A stretch of DNA of 64,000 bases, from the NCBI GenBank assembly GCA_013423385.1, contig BLZA01000011.1:619174-683173 (forward strand), read 5' to 3'. Both the position numbers and the translations under genes were made by a program. The DNA comes from Naganishia liquefaciens. Its lineage: Eukaryota > Basidiomycota > Tremellomycetes > Filobasidiales > Filobasidiaceae. Each line of letters begins with the position of its first letter. Position 1 is the first letter of the stretch. The notes beneath the pieces are model-generated. The model had not been told where the DNA came from. It saw nothing but the letters and a program-made list of their open reading frames with translations, and searched no databases. This document shows positions 27,917-40,000 of this stretch, piece by piece.

Positions 27917-28352
27917 TGAGTTCCCCCGCAATCTTTCTTTCGGTCGACAGGCAAAAAATAGCCCGGACGAGCTGTTGGACAGGAGCTGTCCGAGATTGAA
28001 CTGTAAGACAAGTGAGACCTTCCGAAAGCTGCTCTGAAGACGCCCAGCAGCTGGTCGAGCTTGCGATCAGCTTCGTAATGCTACAGCCGATAATTCAGCT
28101 GATCCGGCAGAAGCCAATTGATCGCACTAGTGCCGACATCTCGCAAGACGACGTGCGGGGAAAGATGCGGGGTTCAATTGGGAAGAGAGCTGGAAGAATG
28201 TGGAGATGGCGTTTATCGCCCCGCAGCCAACCCACCCTTGCGGGGGTGGAGAAAACTTTCTCTGACTGGGCTCAGCCAGCTCAGCCCGAACGCGCTGAGA
28301 CCAAACTCTCGCCCGCATCATCTCTCTCAGCCGATACACCGTTCAGCTCTCT

Positions 28353-28363
28353 ATCCGCCAATC
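28353..28363 (+). promoter_or_regulatory. Second copy of the ATCCGCCAATC motif
   Basis: An exact 11-bp repeat of the left half of the 27899 palindrome, 162 bp before the permease ATG, without the right arm. Position and identity suggest a shared control site. A CCAAT box is the alternative. Confidence 0.5.
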
Positions 28364-28524
28364 CCACCGTTTCGCTTTTCGCAAAGAGAACGGAGCCAGT
28401 ATGAGTTTCCCAAGTGATACGACTTAGTATATATGCTTCGAAAACCGGGCCCCCTCATACGCCTGTTCTCGAAGCAAATCAGCACCACAAAGTAGTGTTA
28501 CAAGCTTCATTACCAGAATCAGCA

Positions 28525-30602
28525 ATGAGGTCCCACGATGTCGGCACGCCGAAGGAAATCAATAACTGGAAGGTGTATGGATTGGCCATAGTGGCCTGCA
28601 TGGCTGCAGTCATGATTGGATACGATGTGAGTTCCTCAAACTGTCAATTCGCTCTCCGTCGAGTCGACTTACCGAACTCCCCCGGTCCAGTCTGCGTTCA
28701 TCGGTACCTCGATCTCGCTCCAGAGCTTCAAGGACGAGTTCGGGTTGAACGCATCGACTTCGAACTTCTTGTCTGCAAACATCGTATCAACATACCGTAT
28801 GTCAAGGCTCTATCCAAATATGACTTAGCTGATGCTCTATGCATCGCAGAGGCGGGATGCTTCTTCGGCGCCTTCTCCGGATATCCCCTGGGTTTCTTCT
28901 TTGGTCGACGATGGGGTCTTTTCATTGCCGCCATGGTATTCAACGTCGGTGCTGTCCTGCAGATCGTAGCTTCGGAAAAGACTGGTCTTGGCATCATGTA
29001 CGCTGGACGGGCCATCGTCGGTTGGGGTGTAGGTGTAGCCAGTAACTTGACGGTATGTCGCGAAAGGGCAGAATCAACGATGTTTCACTGAATCCTCTTC
29101 GTCCAGCCCGTCTACGTTGCTGAAATCAGTCCTCCCGCAATTCGTGGAAGGCTGATGGGATTGTATGAAGCTGGTTGGCAGGTGGGAGCCGTTGTCGGTC
29201 AGTTTGAGCGCATTTCGAAGATCGCTCGTATCATGCAACTGATGAAACTACCTTGCAGGTTTCTGGATCAACTACGGAATCAATCGCACAATTCCTTACG
29301 GCAATGTTCAATGGCGCATTTCCTTTGCTGTTCAACTCATCCCATCCGGTCTATTGGGCATCGGATGCATCTTCCTCTTGGAGTCTCCTCGTTGGCGTAA
29401 GTCTCGCGGCCCGCATGCGAACTTCTTCGAATGCTGATCGTCCGCCTCAGTCGCATCAAAAGATCGAAACGCCATGGCGGTCAAGAACCTCTCAACCATC
29501 CGTGGTCTCGATTCTGAACACCCTTATGTGCTCTCAGAACTAGCAGACATTCACAACACTCTTGAGCGCGACCGAGCCATGTGTGGCGCAGGTTTCACAG
29601 GACCCATCAAAGCCCTCTTCCAGTCCAAGGCTTACCTCAAGCGATTGGCTATTGCTGTCATGCTGTTTGCCGGCCAGAACGGCACAGGTATCAACGCTAT
29701 CAATTATTACTCGCCCGTAAGCACAATCGGTTTGTGTCTAGCTATAATCCCTATTGACATGAAACTCCATATCCACAGACGGTCTTCAAGTCCATCGGTG
29801 TTACCGGTACGAACACTTCTCTCTTCACCACCGGTATCTTCGGTATCATCAAGTTCCTTGGCGCCATTGTATGGCTACTTTTCCTCGTCGATCGGTTCGG
29901 TCGACGAACAATGCTATTCGTCGGAAGTATTGGAGGCGCCCTCTCGATGTACGCCATCGGAGCGTACATTGCCATTGCTAAGCCAACGGCACCGGGTAAC
30001 GTCACCAATAAGCTCAGTTCCGGAGGTATCGTCGCAATGTTCTTCTTCTACCTGTGGACAGTCTTCTACAGCCCCACTTGGAACGGAACTGTAAGTTCCC
30101 GTATCTCTGATGCGACGTCGTTGCTCATAGCGCATCTCTTCAGCCTTGGGTCTTCGGAGCCGAAGTGTTCCCCACCTACATCCGAGTGGCTACACAATCC
30201 TTCGTTGCCGGTTCCAACTGGCTCTTCGCATTCATCATCGCTCGATTCACCCCGCAGATGTTCAAGTCTATGGGCTATGGCGTTTACTTGCTTTTCGCCT
30301 CTCTTATGGTTGTTTCCATTTTCTTCGTATACGTAAGTCACCAATGTTCATTCGCCTACACTATTCTGGAACTAACACCCGGTCACCAGTTCTTCGTACC
30401 AGAGACTTCGCACATCCAGTTGGAGCGCATGGACGAGCTCTTCTCCTCCGAGCTCAAGCCATGGAAAGCTCACGCTGTTGTCATCGAGCGACAGCGTCAA
30501 GTCCAGGGTTCTCCGAACGTTGCGGAAGAGAATGCATCTGTCGAGCAAAAGATGGTTGACGAGGATAACAAGGAACGTCGAGACCACATCGAGTACGTTT
30601 AA
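28525..30602 (+). CDS. qutD: Quinate permease, MFS sugar-porter family
   Basis: Proton-coupled plasma-membrane uptake of quinate is the expected role from family and context. The start at 28525 gives MRSHDVGTPKEINNWKVYG, followed by the first membrane helix. Twelve segments can be followed, with MFS signatures: FFFGRRWGLF between TM2 and TM3, IMYAGRAIVGWGVGVAS, VYVAEISPPAIRGRLMGLYE, QNGTGINAINYYSP, FLVDRFGRRTMLFVG, and VFFVPETSHIQLERMDELF as the PETKG-like exit. The C-tail is acidic and ends RRDHIEYV. About eight short introns. Length, about 560 residues, fits QutD. Other sugar-porter substrates cannot be excluded from sequence. Confidence 0.9.
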
Positions 30603-30639
30603 GTTTTTCGATCAAGGCCGCCAGAAAATGGTAGGATAT

Positions 30640-31053
30640 TTATTCTCCACCCATCGTATGACCCGTTGTATAGCATGGCATAAAGGAACACAAGATATTG
30701 CACTGTAATATTGATCGTCTCAACCAGGGTATTTTGTTCATAACGACGTAAGGAGTGAGAACGGGGTCGTCTGCTGCATAACGATTGCCCCAAATCCGCA
30801 ACATGCGATCAGGTATATACTCTTCCTGACCAGCAATCATCTGTAAAAGCTCTTGAACACCATTCGGAATTTGAGCACTTTGTGAGCGTGTGAATCTATA
30901 CTTGTACATGGAATTTGTCCTTGTGTTTTGCATGGCGGCGCGCCCGGCCGACGGCGGATGCAAGATTTCGAAACACCAGCGGTCGCGTATTCCATATGAC
31001 CGTAAAGTCTTATACCAATTTAATGAAGGATGATTACCAGGCTGGATACGCAT
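30640..31053 (-). CDS. Hypothetical protein, 137 codons, not recognised
   Basis: An open frame from ATG 31053 to a stop at 30640, between the permease 3' end and the JMJD4-type gene. The composition looks coding (QIPNGVQELLQMIAG, YIPDRMLRIWGNRY, LTPYVVMNKIPW), and the open frame continues some residues upstream to a possible acceptor (ATTCTAG) at about 31093. Any exon before that would overlap the JMJD4 gene on the other strand. I recognise no domain. It could be a small gene divergent from JMJD4 or the remains of one. Confidence 0.4.
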   Translation of the reverse strand: MRIQPGNHPSLNWYKTLRSYGIRDRWCFEILHPPSAGRAAMQNTRTNSMYKYRFTRSQSAQIPNGVQELLQMIAGQEEYIPDRMLRIWGNRYAADDPVLTPYVVMNKIPWLRRSILQCNILCSFMPCYTTGHTMGGE

Positions 31054-31094
31054 GACGAGTAACTGATCTCGCGCCGAATGAGTACCGCACTAGA

Positions 31095-32538
31095 ATGGAG
31101 TCGGCATATCGGGTCCCGAATCTTCAAGAAAACCGTCTGCGACGCTGTAAGCAGCTCTCGTATCAGGAATTCGAGGTGGGTTAGCACGTATCATCATCTT
31201 GTGTACTTGTAAACACGAAGCTTGTTCTCCACAGAACAATGCAGCCTCCGCAAACCAACCGGTCATTATCGGATCTAACATGACCTCGAATTGGCCTTGC
31301 GTCAAGAAATGGCGCCAACGAAGCGAAAGCGACAGCTTCGACATACCGAACCTGTCCTCTCTCCGCGAATACGCACATCACACGGTACAGGTGGCCGACT
31401 GTTCGACTCGGCGATATAACGAGTTTGATCGCGAAGAGCGGCGCTTAGGCGATATTCTAGACCTTTGGCAAAACCAATATCAAGACAGCTGCAATCTATA
31501 TGTCAAGGACTGGCATCAGGCTCTGCTGATAGAAAAAGACGGGGGCAAGCAGGCTCAGCTGTACACCACACCAGAAGCATTTCAAGGTACGTCCTCTCAG
31601 GCAACCCTACTCGTCCATGGCTGATCCGAATGTCGAATCCAGACGACTGGATGACACATCATGCTTTGACACTCGACCCGCAGGACGATTACCGCTTCAC
31701 ATATGTGGGTCCAAGAGGAACTTTCACGCCTTTGCACCGAGATGTATATGGCAGCTATTCATGGTCCAGCAACATCGTCGGGCGCAAAATCTGGTGGCTT
31801 GTTCCGCCGGAAAACACAGATATCGTTTGGACTCAGCCGGGTGGAACTGAGGTGGTGTTCGATTTGCGCGAGTTGGACGAAACGCTGTGGAGGGATAAAG
31901 TCCTGCAGGTCGTTCAGGAAGCTGGGGAAACCATATTCGTCCCGTCAGGCTGGTATCATCAAGTTCAAAACCTCGATTTCGTGAGTAGAGCCTCTTAATA
32001 TCGCCACAAGCTAACCCTTGACAACGTTGGTGGCAGTGTATTTCTATCAACCAGAATTTTGCGTCTTCGCACATTATGCCAACGATCTACCGCAATCTTC
32101 TCGAATCACAACTGAGAGTCGAGGAGGCTATTTCAGACGTCAAGATGCTGCTGCGGGACATTGCGACTCCTGTCAGCTCTCCAGAGACCGCTCACTCAGA
32201 AGTCGTGCAGCCTTGGGAAATCGAGTGGCTCAATCAAGTGCAAAATCTGCTGGAGATGGACGCCGGCTGGGGTTTACGAGGATTCTGGGGCATGGTCCTG
32301 TACAATCTGCGAGTCCGTATAACACACCGGCGTGGAAAAATCTAGCTGATAGTTCTGCGCCCTTCGACAGAACCCTCCGACTACGCCGTCTCTTCGACCC
32401 TCTGATAAGTACGTGCACCACAAGATCTGGCCGTTGGTTTTAGATTTTCGACAAAGGCGGGAATACAGTGTCCTCCAAGATCTCCGGACTACGGTAGACG
32501 AGGTGGCCTTGATTGTTGATGCCCATACACATTCATAA
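31095..32538 (+). CDS. JMJD4-type JmjC-domain 2-oxoglutarate oxygenase
   Basis: Homologue of JMJD4, which in animals hydroxylates a lysine of release factor eRF1; whether the fungal protein does the same is not known. The first exon (31095-31175, MESAYRVPNLQENRLRRCKQ) ends at GAG|GTGGGT and joins NNAASANQPVIIGSNMTSNW. Then come VQVADCSTRRYNEF, the Fe(II)-ligand block FTPLHRDVYGSYSWSSN (His and Asp), GRKIWWLVPP and FVPSGWYHQVQNLD with the last His, and ISINQNF. The last intron starts GTCCGTA at about 32311 and ends GATAG; splicing replaces an early stop with RQRREYSVLQDLRTTVDE and a stop at 32538. Convergent with SEN2. Confidence 0.88.
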
Positions 32539-32629
32539 CTCCTCCGGAATCACGAGACTTGAGCTGGCCGATACGACCTTCTGACAACACGCACGACCAT
32601 GCCATCCATCTCGGTGGTGTCTACGATTT

Positions 32630-34467
32630 TCAATCTCGCATTCGAGCGGGTACAAATCGCCGAATCGTCACTTCTCTGACACTGTAACGGCTCATGATCC
32701 TTTCTGGCCGTGACCAGTCTTCTTCGGTGATGCTGCTGGCAGAAGGGATAGTGACATAGCATAATATCAGAGTCTAAAGCGAAGTATATAATCATGAGAA
32801 ATAGGTGAATCATCCGGGTGCAACGCGACGCACCTTTTTGACCTGGGTGTTTACCCGATTGACGGTATTGAGCCACTGCCATGACATTGGCTGCTCATTG
32901 TTGAGGGCGAATGGGCATACAGAAGCATCCTCTGGGTCCAAATGATGTGGAATGACCAGAAGTGCGAACCTATGTGGGAGGAATCAATACACAGCCGACT
33001 GCATCTGACGGAAAAAACTGACTCTGCGTGACTGAACACCATGCCCTTCTTGTATAATAACCAGTCGACGCAGAATTTGATGCCTGTCTTAACGACCCAT
33101 CCCAATGACCGGTAGTGATGATATGCAATGTACGAAATCAGGAATGGGTTGTCGGGCCGCCGGAGCTGAAGCGCAGCCATGTAGCTTGAGGCGGGAGGTG
33201 GAGGTTTGAATGGTTGACTAAGTGATAAAATATGCTGAAAGAGTTCATGCGGAGTCATGATCTCGTTCTGGTGAAGAGGGAAGATCAATGAGTGGGCAAA
33301 GACGCCACGGATCCACGGGCTACATACGGATTGAGGATCTACGACATCCAGACATCCCACTGCCCAACTCAGGAAGAAAGCCTCTTCAAGATTCAGCTGA
33401 AGATGCTCGAGATCCTCCACCGTTTCAGGATCGACCAGCTCCTCCGCGCTGGGAATAGCCACGGTTGCCAATGTGGCTTGCGGTGCACTCTGAGCGGGTC
33501 CATCGCCCGCCGACTGTTGCTCATTCGATGCGCCTGCGCTCGCTACCGACTGTGCCGGCGGCGGCGGCTTCTTCCCCTTTGGCTTGGCATCAGGTCTCGT
33601 CGGACGTTGTAAGAACGTCTGCGGTGTCAGTCTCGTGACACCTTCCGGCAAGACGTGCGCGTAATCTGTCAGATTCGGGATGGCGATGTCGGACTGGGTG
33701 CCGACGGCGTTTGGCGCCATTGCGGACGTCGTCGTCGTCGTTGTCTGGCTGAGCGTCGAGTCTACCCGTGTCAACTCGGACGATTCGGCTTGAGGCTCTG
33801 CAGCGATGTCTCCCGCAGGCTGTACCGAAGAGCGAAGAATAGCCTCGGCCGCCAAGCTTGCATTCAAGATGGCCTGCGCCCTATCAATCTTGAACTGCTT
33901 TCTCTCCCTTCTCCGCGCGGCCGTGACTTCTTCTGCTGTCATCTTCATTCCGTCTCTATTCCCACCTGCGGCAGCCAATCCAGCCATTTCCTGCAATAGC
34001 TTGACACGCCGCGTCTTCCAGCTTGCTTCGGATCGCGAGAGGTTGCCCTTGCCGAAGAACCCGCGGTCGAAGAGTATGTCGCGGTCCTCGGGTGATGTGA
34101 CAAAGACACTGCGGGTCAAGGGGTCATAGGTGCCTTTACACCTGGGTATTATCGCTTCCCGCGATGGCTTGGATGATGAGAGTTTTGATAATAGTTGCAC
34201 TAGAAACGACAACGATGATCTCGGGCTCGGTTCTCCCTCGACCGGACCGGTTTCTCCTCTCTCCGCTGCTTGCGCCCTCCGGCGCGCCAGGATGAATTCG
34301 GGGACTGGCGGTTCCACATAGGCAGGATGCAGCGGGGAAGCGGGCAGGACGATGGGCAGCGGTGTGCCGTACTTGAGATTGTTGGCTCGTGTTCGTGCGT
34401 AGGATGATGCTTTTCCACCTCGATTTCCGCGGGACGAGGGCCCGCCTCGGGCAGGAGCTGCCGACAT
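32630..34467 (-). CDS. SEN2: tRNA-splicing endonuclease subunit Sen2
   Basis: Catalytic subunit that cuts pre-tRNA introns at the 5' splice site. The N-terminal 380 residues are variable and low-complexity, with the Sen2 start region NNLKYGTPLPIVLP and FDRGFFGKGNLSRSE, EASWKTRRVKLLQ. The C-terminal nuclease fold shows AFFLSWAVGCL, ISYIAYHHYRSLGWVVKTGI with the catalytic Tyr region, VFSHAEFALLVIPHH with the catalytic His rebuilt across an intron, and NTQVKK with the catalytic Lys. Two late introns are spliced; the last exon reads CYVTIPSASSITEEDWSRPE and ends RFVPARMRD. The start at 34467 (MSAAPARGGPSSRGN) is preferred over an upstream in-frame ATG at 34671. Confidence 0.9.
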
Positions 34468-34855
34468 GTCGCGCGAATGTGCAAGGGTAGATAGGGTAGA
34501 TGGTGTAGATGGGGCTTGCCGCGACACCGAGAGTACCCGACTGACGCTGCTGCCGTCATCCTGCCCAAATTTCCGAAACGCGCTGCCAAGGGGAGCGAGC
34601 GAGCGATCGAGGCCCCTATCCCCGCTTGAAGCGACCCCTCCCCCCTCAGCGCATTCGACCCCCAATCCCACGCAAAAGCGCGATGAAAAGGCTCACGGCT
34701 GATTGGCCGTCTTTAGCGCACAAGCCGGAGCGATCTCGCGGGAGAAACTCGAGAGACAAGTGCACAGATCGGATGGTGAAGGCGCGGTATATTGGTGTCA
34801 ATTCAGCGACAGTTGCCACCTTGCTACGCACAGGGATCTCACTGACGGGAACAAT
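34468..34855. promoter_or_regulatory. Divergent promoter of SEN2 and the complex I 51-kDa subunit
   Basis: A 388-bp gap between divergent start codons. The minus-strand frame stays open upstream of the SEN2 start to 34671, which could hide a longer SEN2 N-terminus. No other gene is seen. Confidence 0.5.
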
Positions 34856-36663
34856 ATGTTGCGGAACGCTGCTTCCAAGGCCTTGGCCGGTGAGTCGGGG
34901 ACAAGATCATTCAGCGCGCCCAAGACTCACACATGCGTTCTTCGCTGCAGCTTCGGGAACCAACAACACCGCCGCTGCCGCCACTTCGGCGACTCGACGA
35001 TCACTCGCGACAGTAGCGGATCCTCCTGTCAGGCGCTATGGCGGATTGAAAGATCAGGATCGGATCTTTACCAATTTGTTCTGCAGGGGTGACCACGGAA
35101 TCAAGGGTGCCCAGGTGCGTTATTCCCCGATCGCGGGCGGTTCTGGCGTGCCGCGGCTGACGATTTTCATTGGCGCTCAGTCTCGAGGTGACTGGCACAA
35201 GACCAAGGAGATCTTGCTCAAGGGCGACTCATGGATTATCCAGCAAGTCAAGGACTCGGGTCTTCGAGGTCGAGGTGGTGCCGGATTCCCCTCCGGACTC
35301 AAGTGGTCGTTCATGAACAAGCCTGGATGGGAAAAGGACAAGCGACCGAGGTACTTGGTCGTCAATGCAGATGAGGGTGAACCGGGAACGTGCAAGGATC
35401 GAGAGATCATGCGAGGTGACCCGCACAAGTTGGTCGAGGGTTGTTTGGTGGCCGGTCGAGCAATGAACGCCACGGCAGGTAAGCATTGCGGCACTGCCGA
35501 TTGACTTTCTGTGACTCACTCTCCTTGCAGCCTACATCTACATTCGAGGTGAATTCTACCAGGAAGCATCGCACGTTCAGCAAGCCATCAACGAGGCCTA
35601 TGCCGCCGGTTTCATCGGAAAGAATGCCTGCGGATCCGGCTACGACTTTGACGTCTACCTGCACCGAGGCGCCGGTGCCTACATCTGTGGTGAAGAGACC
35701 GCCCTGATCGAATCCATCGAGGGCAAGCAGGGCAAGCCCAGACTGAAGCCGCCTTTCCCCGCCGATGTCGGACTTTTCGGTTGCCCCTCGACCGTTGCCA
35801 ACGTCGAGACCGTTGCCGTCGCACCAACGATTGCGCGTCGAGGTGGCGCATGGTTCGCCTCGTTTGGTCGTGAGCGAAACCACGGCACCAAGCTCTTCTG
35901 TGTTTCGGGTCACGTCAACAACCCCGCCGTTTTCGAGGAGGAGATGTCGATGCCCTTGCAGGAGATGCTTGAGCGACACTGTGGCGGTATTCGAGGTGGT
36001 TGGCAAAATTTGAAGGGTATCATTCCGGGAGGATGCTCCGTGCCGGTCATCACGAGGGAGGTTTCCGAAAAAGTCCTAATGGACTATGATTCATTGAAGG
36101 ATCACGGAACGTCCTTGGGTACGGGAGCCATCATCGTCATGGACCAGACCGTGGACATGATCAGGGCGATCGCCAGGTTCTCCGACTTTTACAAGCACGA
36201 GTCGTGTGGACAATGTACTCCTTGTCGAGAGGGTGAGTTAGCGTGACTGTGGGAGTTACAATTGCGATGACGCTGACAGAACGAATCATCAGGTACAACA
36301 TGGGTGACCAACATGATGAAGCGAATGCAGGAAGGTCGTGCACAGGAACGAGAAATCGATATGCTGCAGGAGCTCGTGAGTCGATTTCCGCTCTCTTGTA
36401 ATGCAAACGCTGAACCTTTTTCTCAGACCAAGCAAATCGAAGGTCACACCATTTGCGCCCTTGGAGATGCCGCCGCTTGGCCCGTCCAGGGTTTGATTAA
36501 GAACTTCCGACCGGAGATGGAGGCACGAATCGCGCAGTTCCGTGAGAAGAACGGAGACGTCCTGTTCGGTGGCAAGTTGGTAAAGGACGTTGACATGCGA
36601 TACGCTCTGCCGGATAACTTGGGCGGTGAAGCGAGGCGTCCGGCCATCTCTGCCCCGCAATAA
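34856..36663 (+). CDS. NUO51: NADH:ubiquinone oxidoreductase 51-kDa subunit (mitochondrial complex I)
   Basis: Peripheral-arm subunit that binds FMN and NADH and holds cluster N3. The first exon codes for [11 protein letters not shown], the start of a mitochondrial presequence that continues after the intron ([20 protein letters not shown]). Then [18 protein letters not shown] (FMN/NADH glycine loop), [42 protein letters not shown], and the iron-sulfur ligands [11 protein letters not shown] plus the later Cys in [14 protein letters not shown]. There are six introns or so. One of them, 35113-35178, is 66 nt long, stop-free and in frame, but family alignment requires its removal (KGAQ joined to [10 protein letters not shown]). 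Length after splicing is about 490 residues, normal for the family. Confidence 0.96.
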
Positions 36664-37078
36664 AGTGATGCGGCGTGTGACGACTGGAGTAGTGTTTTTT
36701 CGTCGGCACTCTATCGAGGCTGTTGGCGATGTATCATATAGTTGTGACATCAGATTCAATTCATGAAACGAGCGAACCGTGTCGTGAGCGTACCAGCGAT
36801 TGGGGAGTGGGATTTGCGGTGCACGGCGTTACATGAGTAGCGGGGGGCTGAATGCAAATGATGTAATGATCCGTATGAGACATTCGCCGACTCTGAGCAA
36901 ACGCGTCAAACGCGTCCAGGCAGGCGTAGACTTTGCTTCAATCGACCGACCTCGACCTGATTGTCCCTCGATCTTGTCCGCACGACCAGTTGATCTCATT
37001 GGTAGCCCGGGATACCAGACCCAAGTCGAATTCACGCACACTACGTCGCCTCATTCTCAATCATGTCCAGCAAATCTC
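36664..37078. other. Intergenic: complex I subunit 3' flank and GATA gene promoter
   Basis: A 415-bp gap in a tandem plus-strand pair. No supported frame and no clear motif. It must hold the promoter of the GATA-finger gene. Confidence 0.5.
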
Positions 37079-40000
37079 ATGTCATTGGTCGTTGAAGCAA
37101 AGCCGCACCTTCAACTCGAAAACCAGTCTTTCGCGATCGGTGAACGGGGCATCGTGCGAGATTCCCAGAGTACGGATCAAGCGGACAACCGGCCGACACA
37201 CAGAGCGGTGGATCGAGTACATCAAAGGCTTGAGCGTCACTGGTATGTCTTCTTGACCATTCCGGCTTGACGTGGGCCAGCCGACAAGAGTCTGACGATT
37301 TTGCGGTTTTGCAGAACGAGAAGTCCATTCGCGGTTACAAGATGCCTTTATTAGCGTATCCGGAACCAGGGAAAATTCACAAGTTGCCTAGTATGTTTCT
37401 CGCGCCATCATCTCCGTGATTAACGCAAACCAAACTCATGTCTTTCGTTTTGCGTTTCAGTCCAGGTATACTATAACATCCCATCTTCGGATCACACCTT
37501 TGTGACCGCTCTTGAGGCGCCACAGGCCGTGTTCGTTCATCCCGCTCTCTCAGATAACCGTCACAATATCCATGGTAGTAGGAGGTCCGATTCCATGGCG
37601 TCTCAGCGTCAGATTCGCAGAGACTCGACAACCAGCAGAAAACGTCAGAGGCTAAACCGTAACGGCTCAAGCCATATCAACACGCCTCATGGAAATGATT
37701 CGGCAGAAGAGCAGGATGATAGCCTTGACGAGGAAGATGGCGACGACTCGGAGGATGACGAGCAGGACAAGTGCTTGGTCTTGGGCAGCACGAGCTTGAA
37801 AGCGGTCCTCGAGGCTGTCTGTAAGGCGAGGTGAGCAATGTCGCAAGGTTCTGGTGAGATATTGTGGCTGACGCCGATACCAATCATTTCAGCCCAGAAC
37901 TGCTGCCCTCTGCGACCACGCCAGATAGTTCAGTCTATATTCCGGTCGACCAACCGCAATCCTCGCGGAGCAAATCCGGCTTAACTCGGGAGGGCTCCTC
38001 CAGGGCAGCATCGATGGCGCCGAGACCTGCATCGGTAGTGCCTAAGATCGAACCCGAGGATCCCGCATCAAATTCGGCCGTCTACGCTCAGTATTCGGTC
38101 CCCATGCCATATTCCTACGGCCAGACTCCGATGTATTCTCCTGCCGTTGGACAATATCTTCATCCAAGCGCACAGGGTGTTCCCATGCCGCAATCGGCGT
38201 CCCGGAGAAAAGTCTCGGCAAGCAATGCTCAACAACACAGTGCACTGTCGACCGCGCCTCCGTCGTCTCCTATACCTCAACACATCGTTTCCATTCCGGG
38301 TGCCAATTCTCAGGCAGCAACTCCGAGCGGTACCGAATTACAGACTCCCACGCGCGCGAATATCCATTCCGCGAATGGTGCTCGTGATCCGTTCTCTGGT
38401 ATGCCGCCTTCTGTCGCACAGAGACCATCAACAATTGCTGCGACTCCTGGGCCACCTTATGCTCAGCAACCACATCCAGGCCAGCCTTACGGCTATCCGT
38501 ACCCGTCTTACGCAGGATATCCTCCGTATCCCGGTTATCCACCGTATCCGGGTCATCCCCAGCAGCCCGTTCCTGGTCATCCTTCGGCTGCTGGACCGGT
38601 CCCGATCTTGGTTCCAGTTCCAGGACCGCATGCCCCGCCCTCAAACGGCGCGCCACCTCCAGGAACTTCTATGACTGCTCCACATTCATATTACACCGCT
38701 CCGATTGGTGCTTATGCACATGGCATGCCAGCACCGAACATGCAGGGTTATCCGTATCCGGTACAGTCCATGTACTATCCGACTCCACCATCTCAGGCAG
38801 TAGCCTCGGCGTCTGATACCACTGGAGCGGCCAGCGCTCTCGGTATGCAGGCTAATCATGTGACTTTTCAAGGAAAGGGACTTCTGTCGTGGATTCTGGC
38901 GGAGAGCGGAGATGGAAAGACACTCGTCAAGGGCAAAGTCGTCCGATGCAACGATTGGGATGGACTACTCGGCGGCGGGAACGAAGACTCGGACCAGTCA
39001 CAGGATGAGCACGAGACCGATCATCCTGACGAGCATACCGATACTGAGGGCGGATTGGAAGCTCTTGTCAAGGCTGCGGCTCGGCGGAATGAGCGCAAAC
39101 GGAAGCGCGAAGAGCGAAACCGGAGCCCAGCAAAGCATCTCAACCCCGATTCGGGTCGCGCATCGCAGGTGGCTCTGAATGGGCGCCATCACCACGTCCG
39201 GTGGGGAATTGAGATCCGAATTAACCTGAGAACGATCAATGGTCCCGCGCCAAGTCGCCGTTCTACTGGCAGGCTGCAGCCGTCGCCTAGCTTACAAGCA
39301 GCCAACATTACGGGATCTCAGAGCTCCAACGCCAGCGTGGGGAAGTCCGCTCGCTCCAATATCGGAAATCTCGCAGCCCCCAGCGCCGCCTCGGAAAGAA
39401 GACCTTCACCGCGAGCGGAGTCCGCTGTGCCTGCGTCGCAGCTGCGATCTGATACAGCACCACTAACCACGGCCAACACTACGATGCTCAGATCGTCCAC
39501 CGGTTCAGTGGCGTCAGCAGACCAATCGAGATCCTCAACCATCGGCCATCTGGGAGAGCCGAATCTCGTCGGCGCTACATCGGCTACGACCCGGGGCAAC
39601 ACTAGTGCAAAGAAGGGATCAGCAGTCGCTGCTGAACGAACAGGGCGTTCCGCAATGGCGGCTCCGGTTACAGCAGCAGAACCAATACCCAAATCAGTCG
39701 CTAGTGCCAATAGCAAGGCGCCATCTCAAGCGCTGCTACCCCGGTCCGACGATACGTCGCTCGCTTCAGCGTTGGCTGCCCGGCGACTACAGCAAAGCGC
39801 AAGCAAGCCGCTGGCGAAAGCGTCGACTTCAGGACCCATGGCCGCGCCGTCTATCACGATGCCTGCCAAAACCAGAATCTGTTTAGACAATGCGCTCAAA
39901 ACTCCGCCTGAGCGCCCGACAGCCACGTTTGGCAGCATGAACAAGACTCCAAGCGCGAAAAACGCTCAATTACCAGCCGCCGCACCGACAGAGAGTACCG

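Larger units (their letters stand above)
27520..28524. promoter_or_regulatory. Divergent promoter of quinate dehydrogenase and permease
   Basis: The 1,005 bp between two divergent pathway genes, the most likely place for strong quinate-responsive control. It contains a perfect inverted repeat at 27899-27916 and a second copy of its left 11 bases at 28353-28363, 162 bp before the permease start codon. A near-palindromic GGGCTCAGCCAGCTCAGCCC lies near 28267. Open frames at 28012-28404 appear to be chance. Confidence 0.65.

Noticed and set aside
28012-28404. 130-codon plus-strand frame in the dehydrogenase-permease promoter
   Set aside because: Composition is that of chance frames in GC-rich sequence, and it overlaps the regulatory region.
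31090-31344. Minus-strand frame opposite the first JMJD4 exons
   Set aside because: The plus-strand JMJD4 reading is supported by family motifs and splice sites; the minus frame is its shadow.
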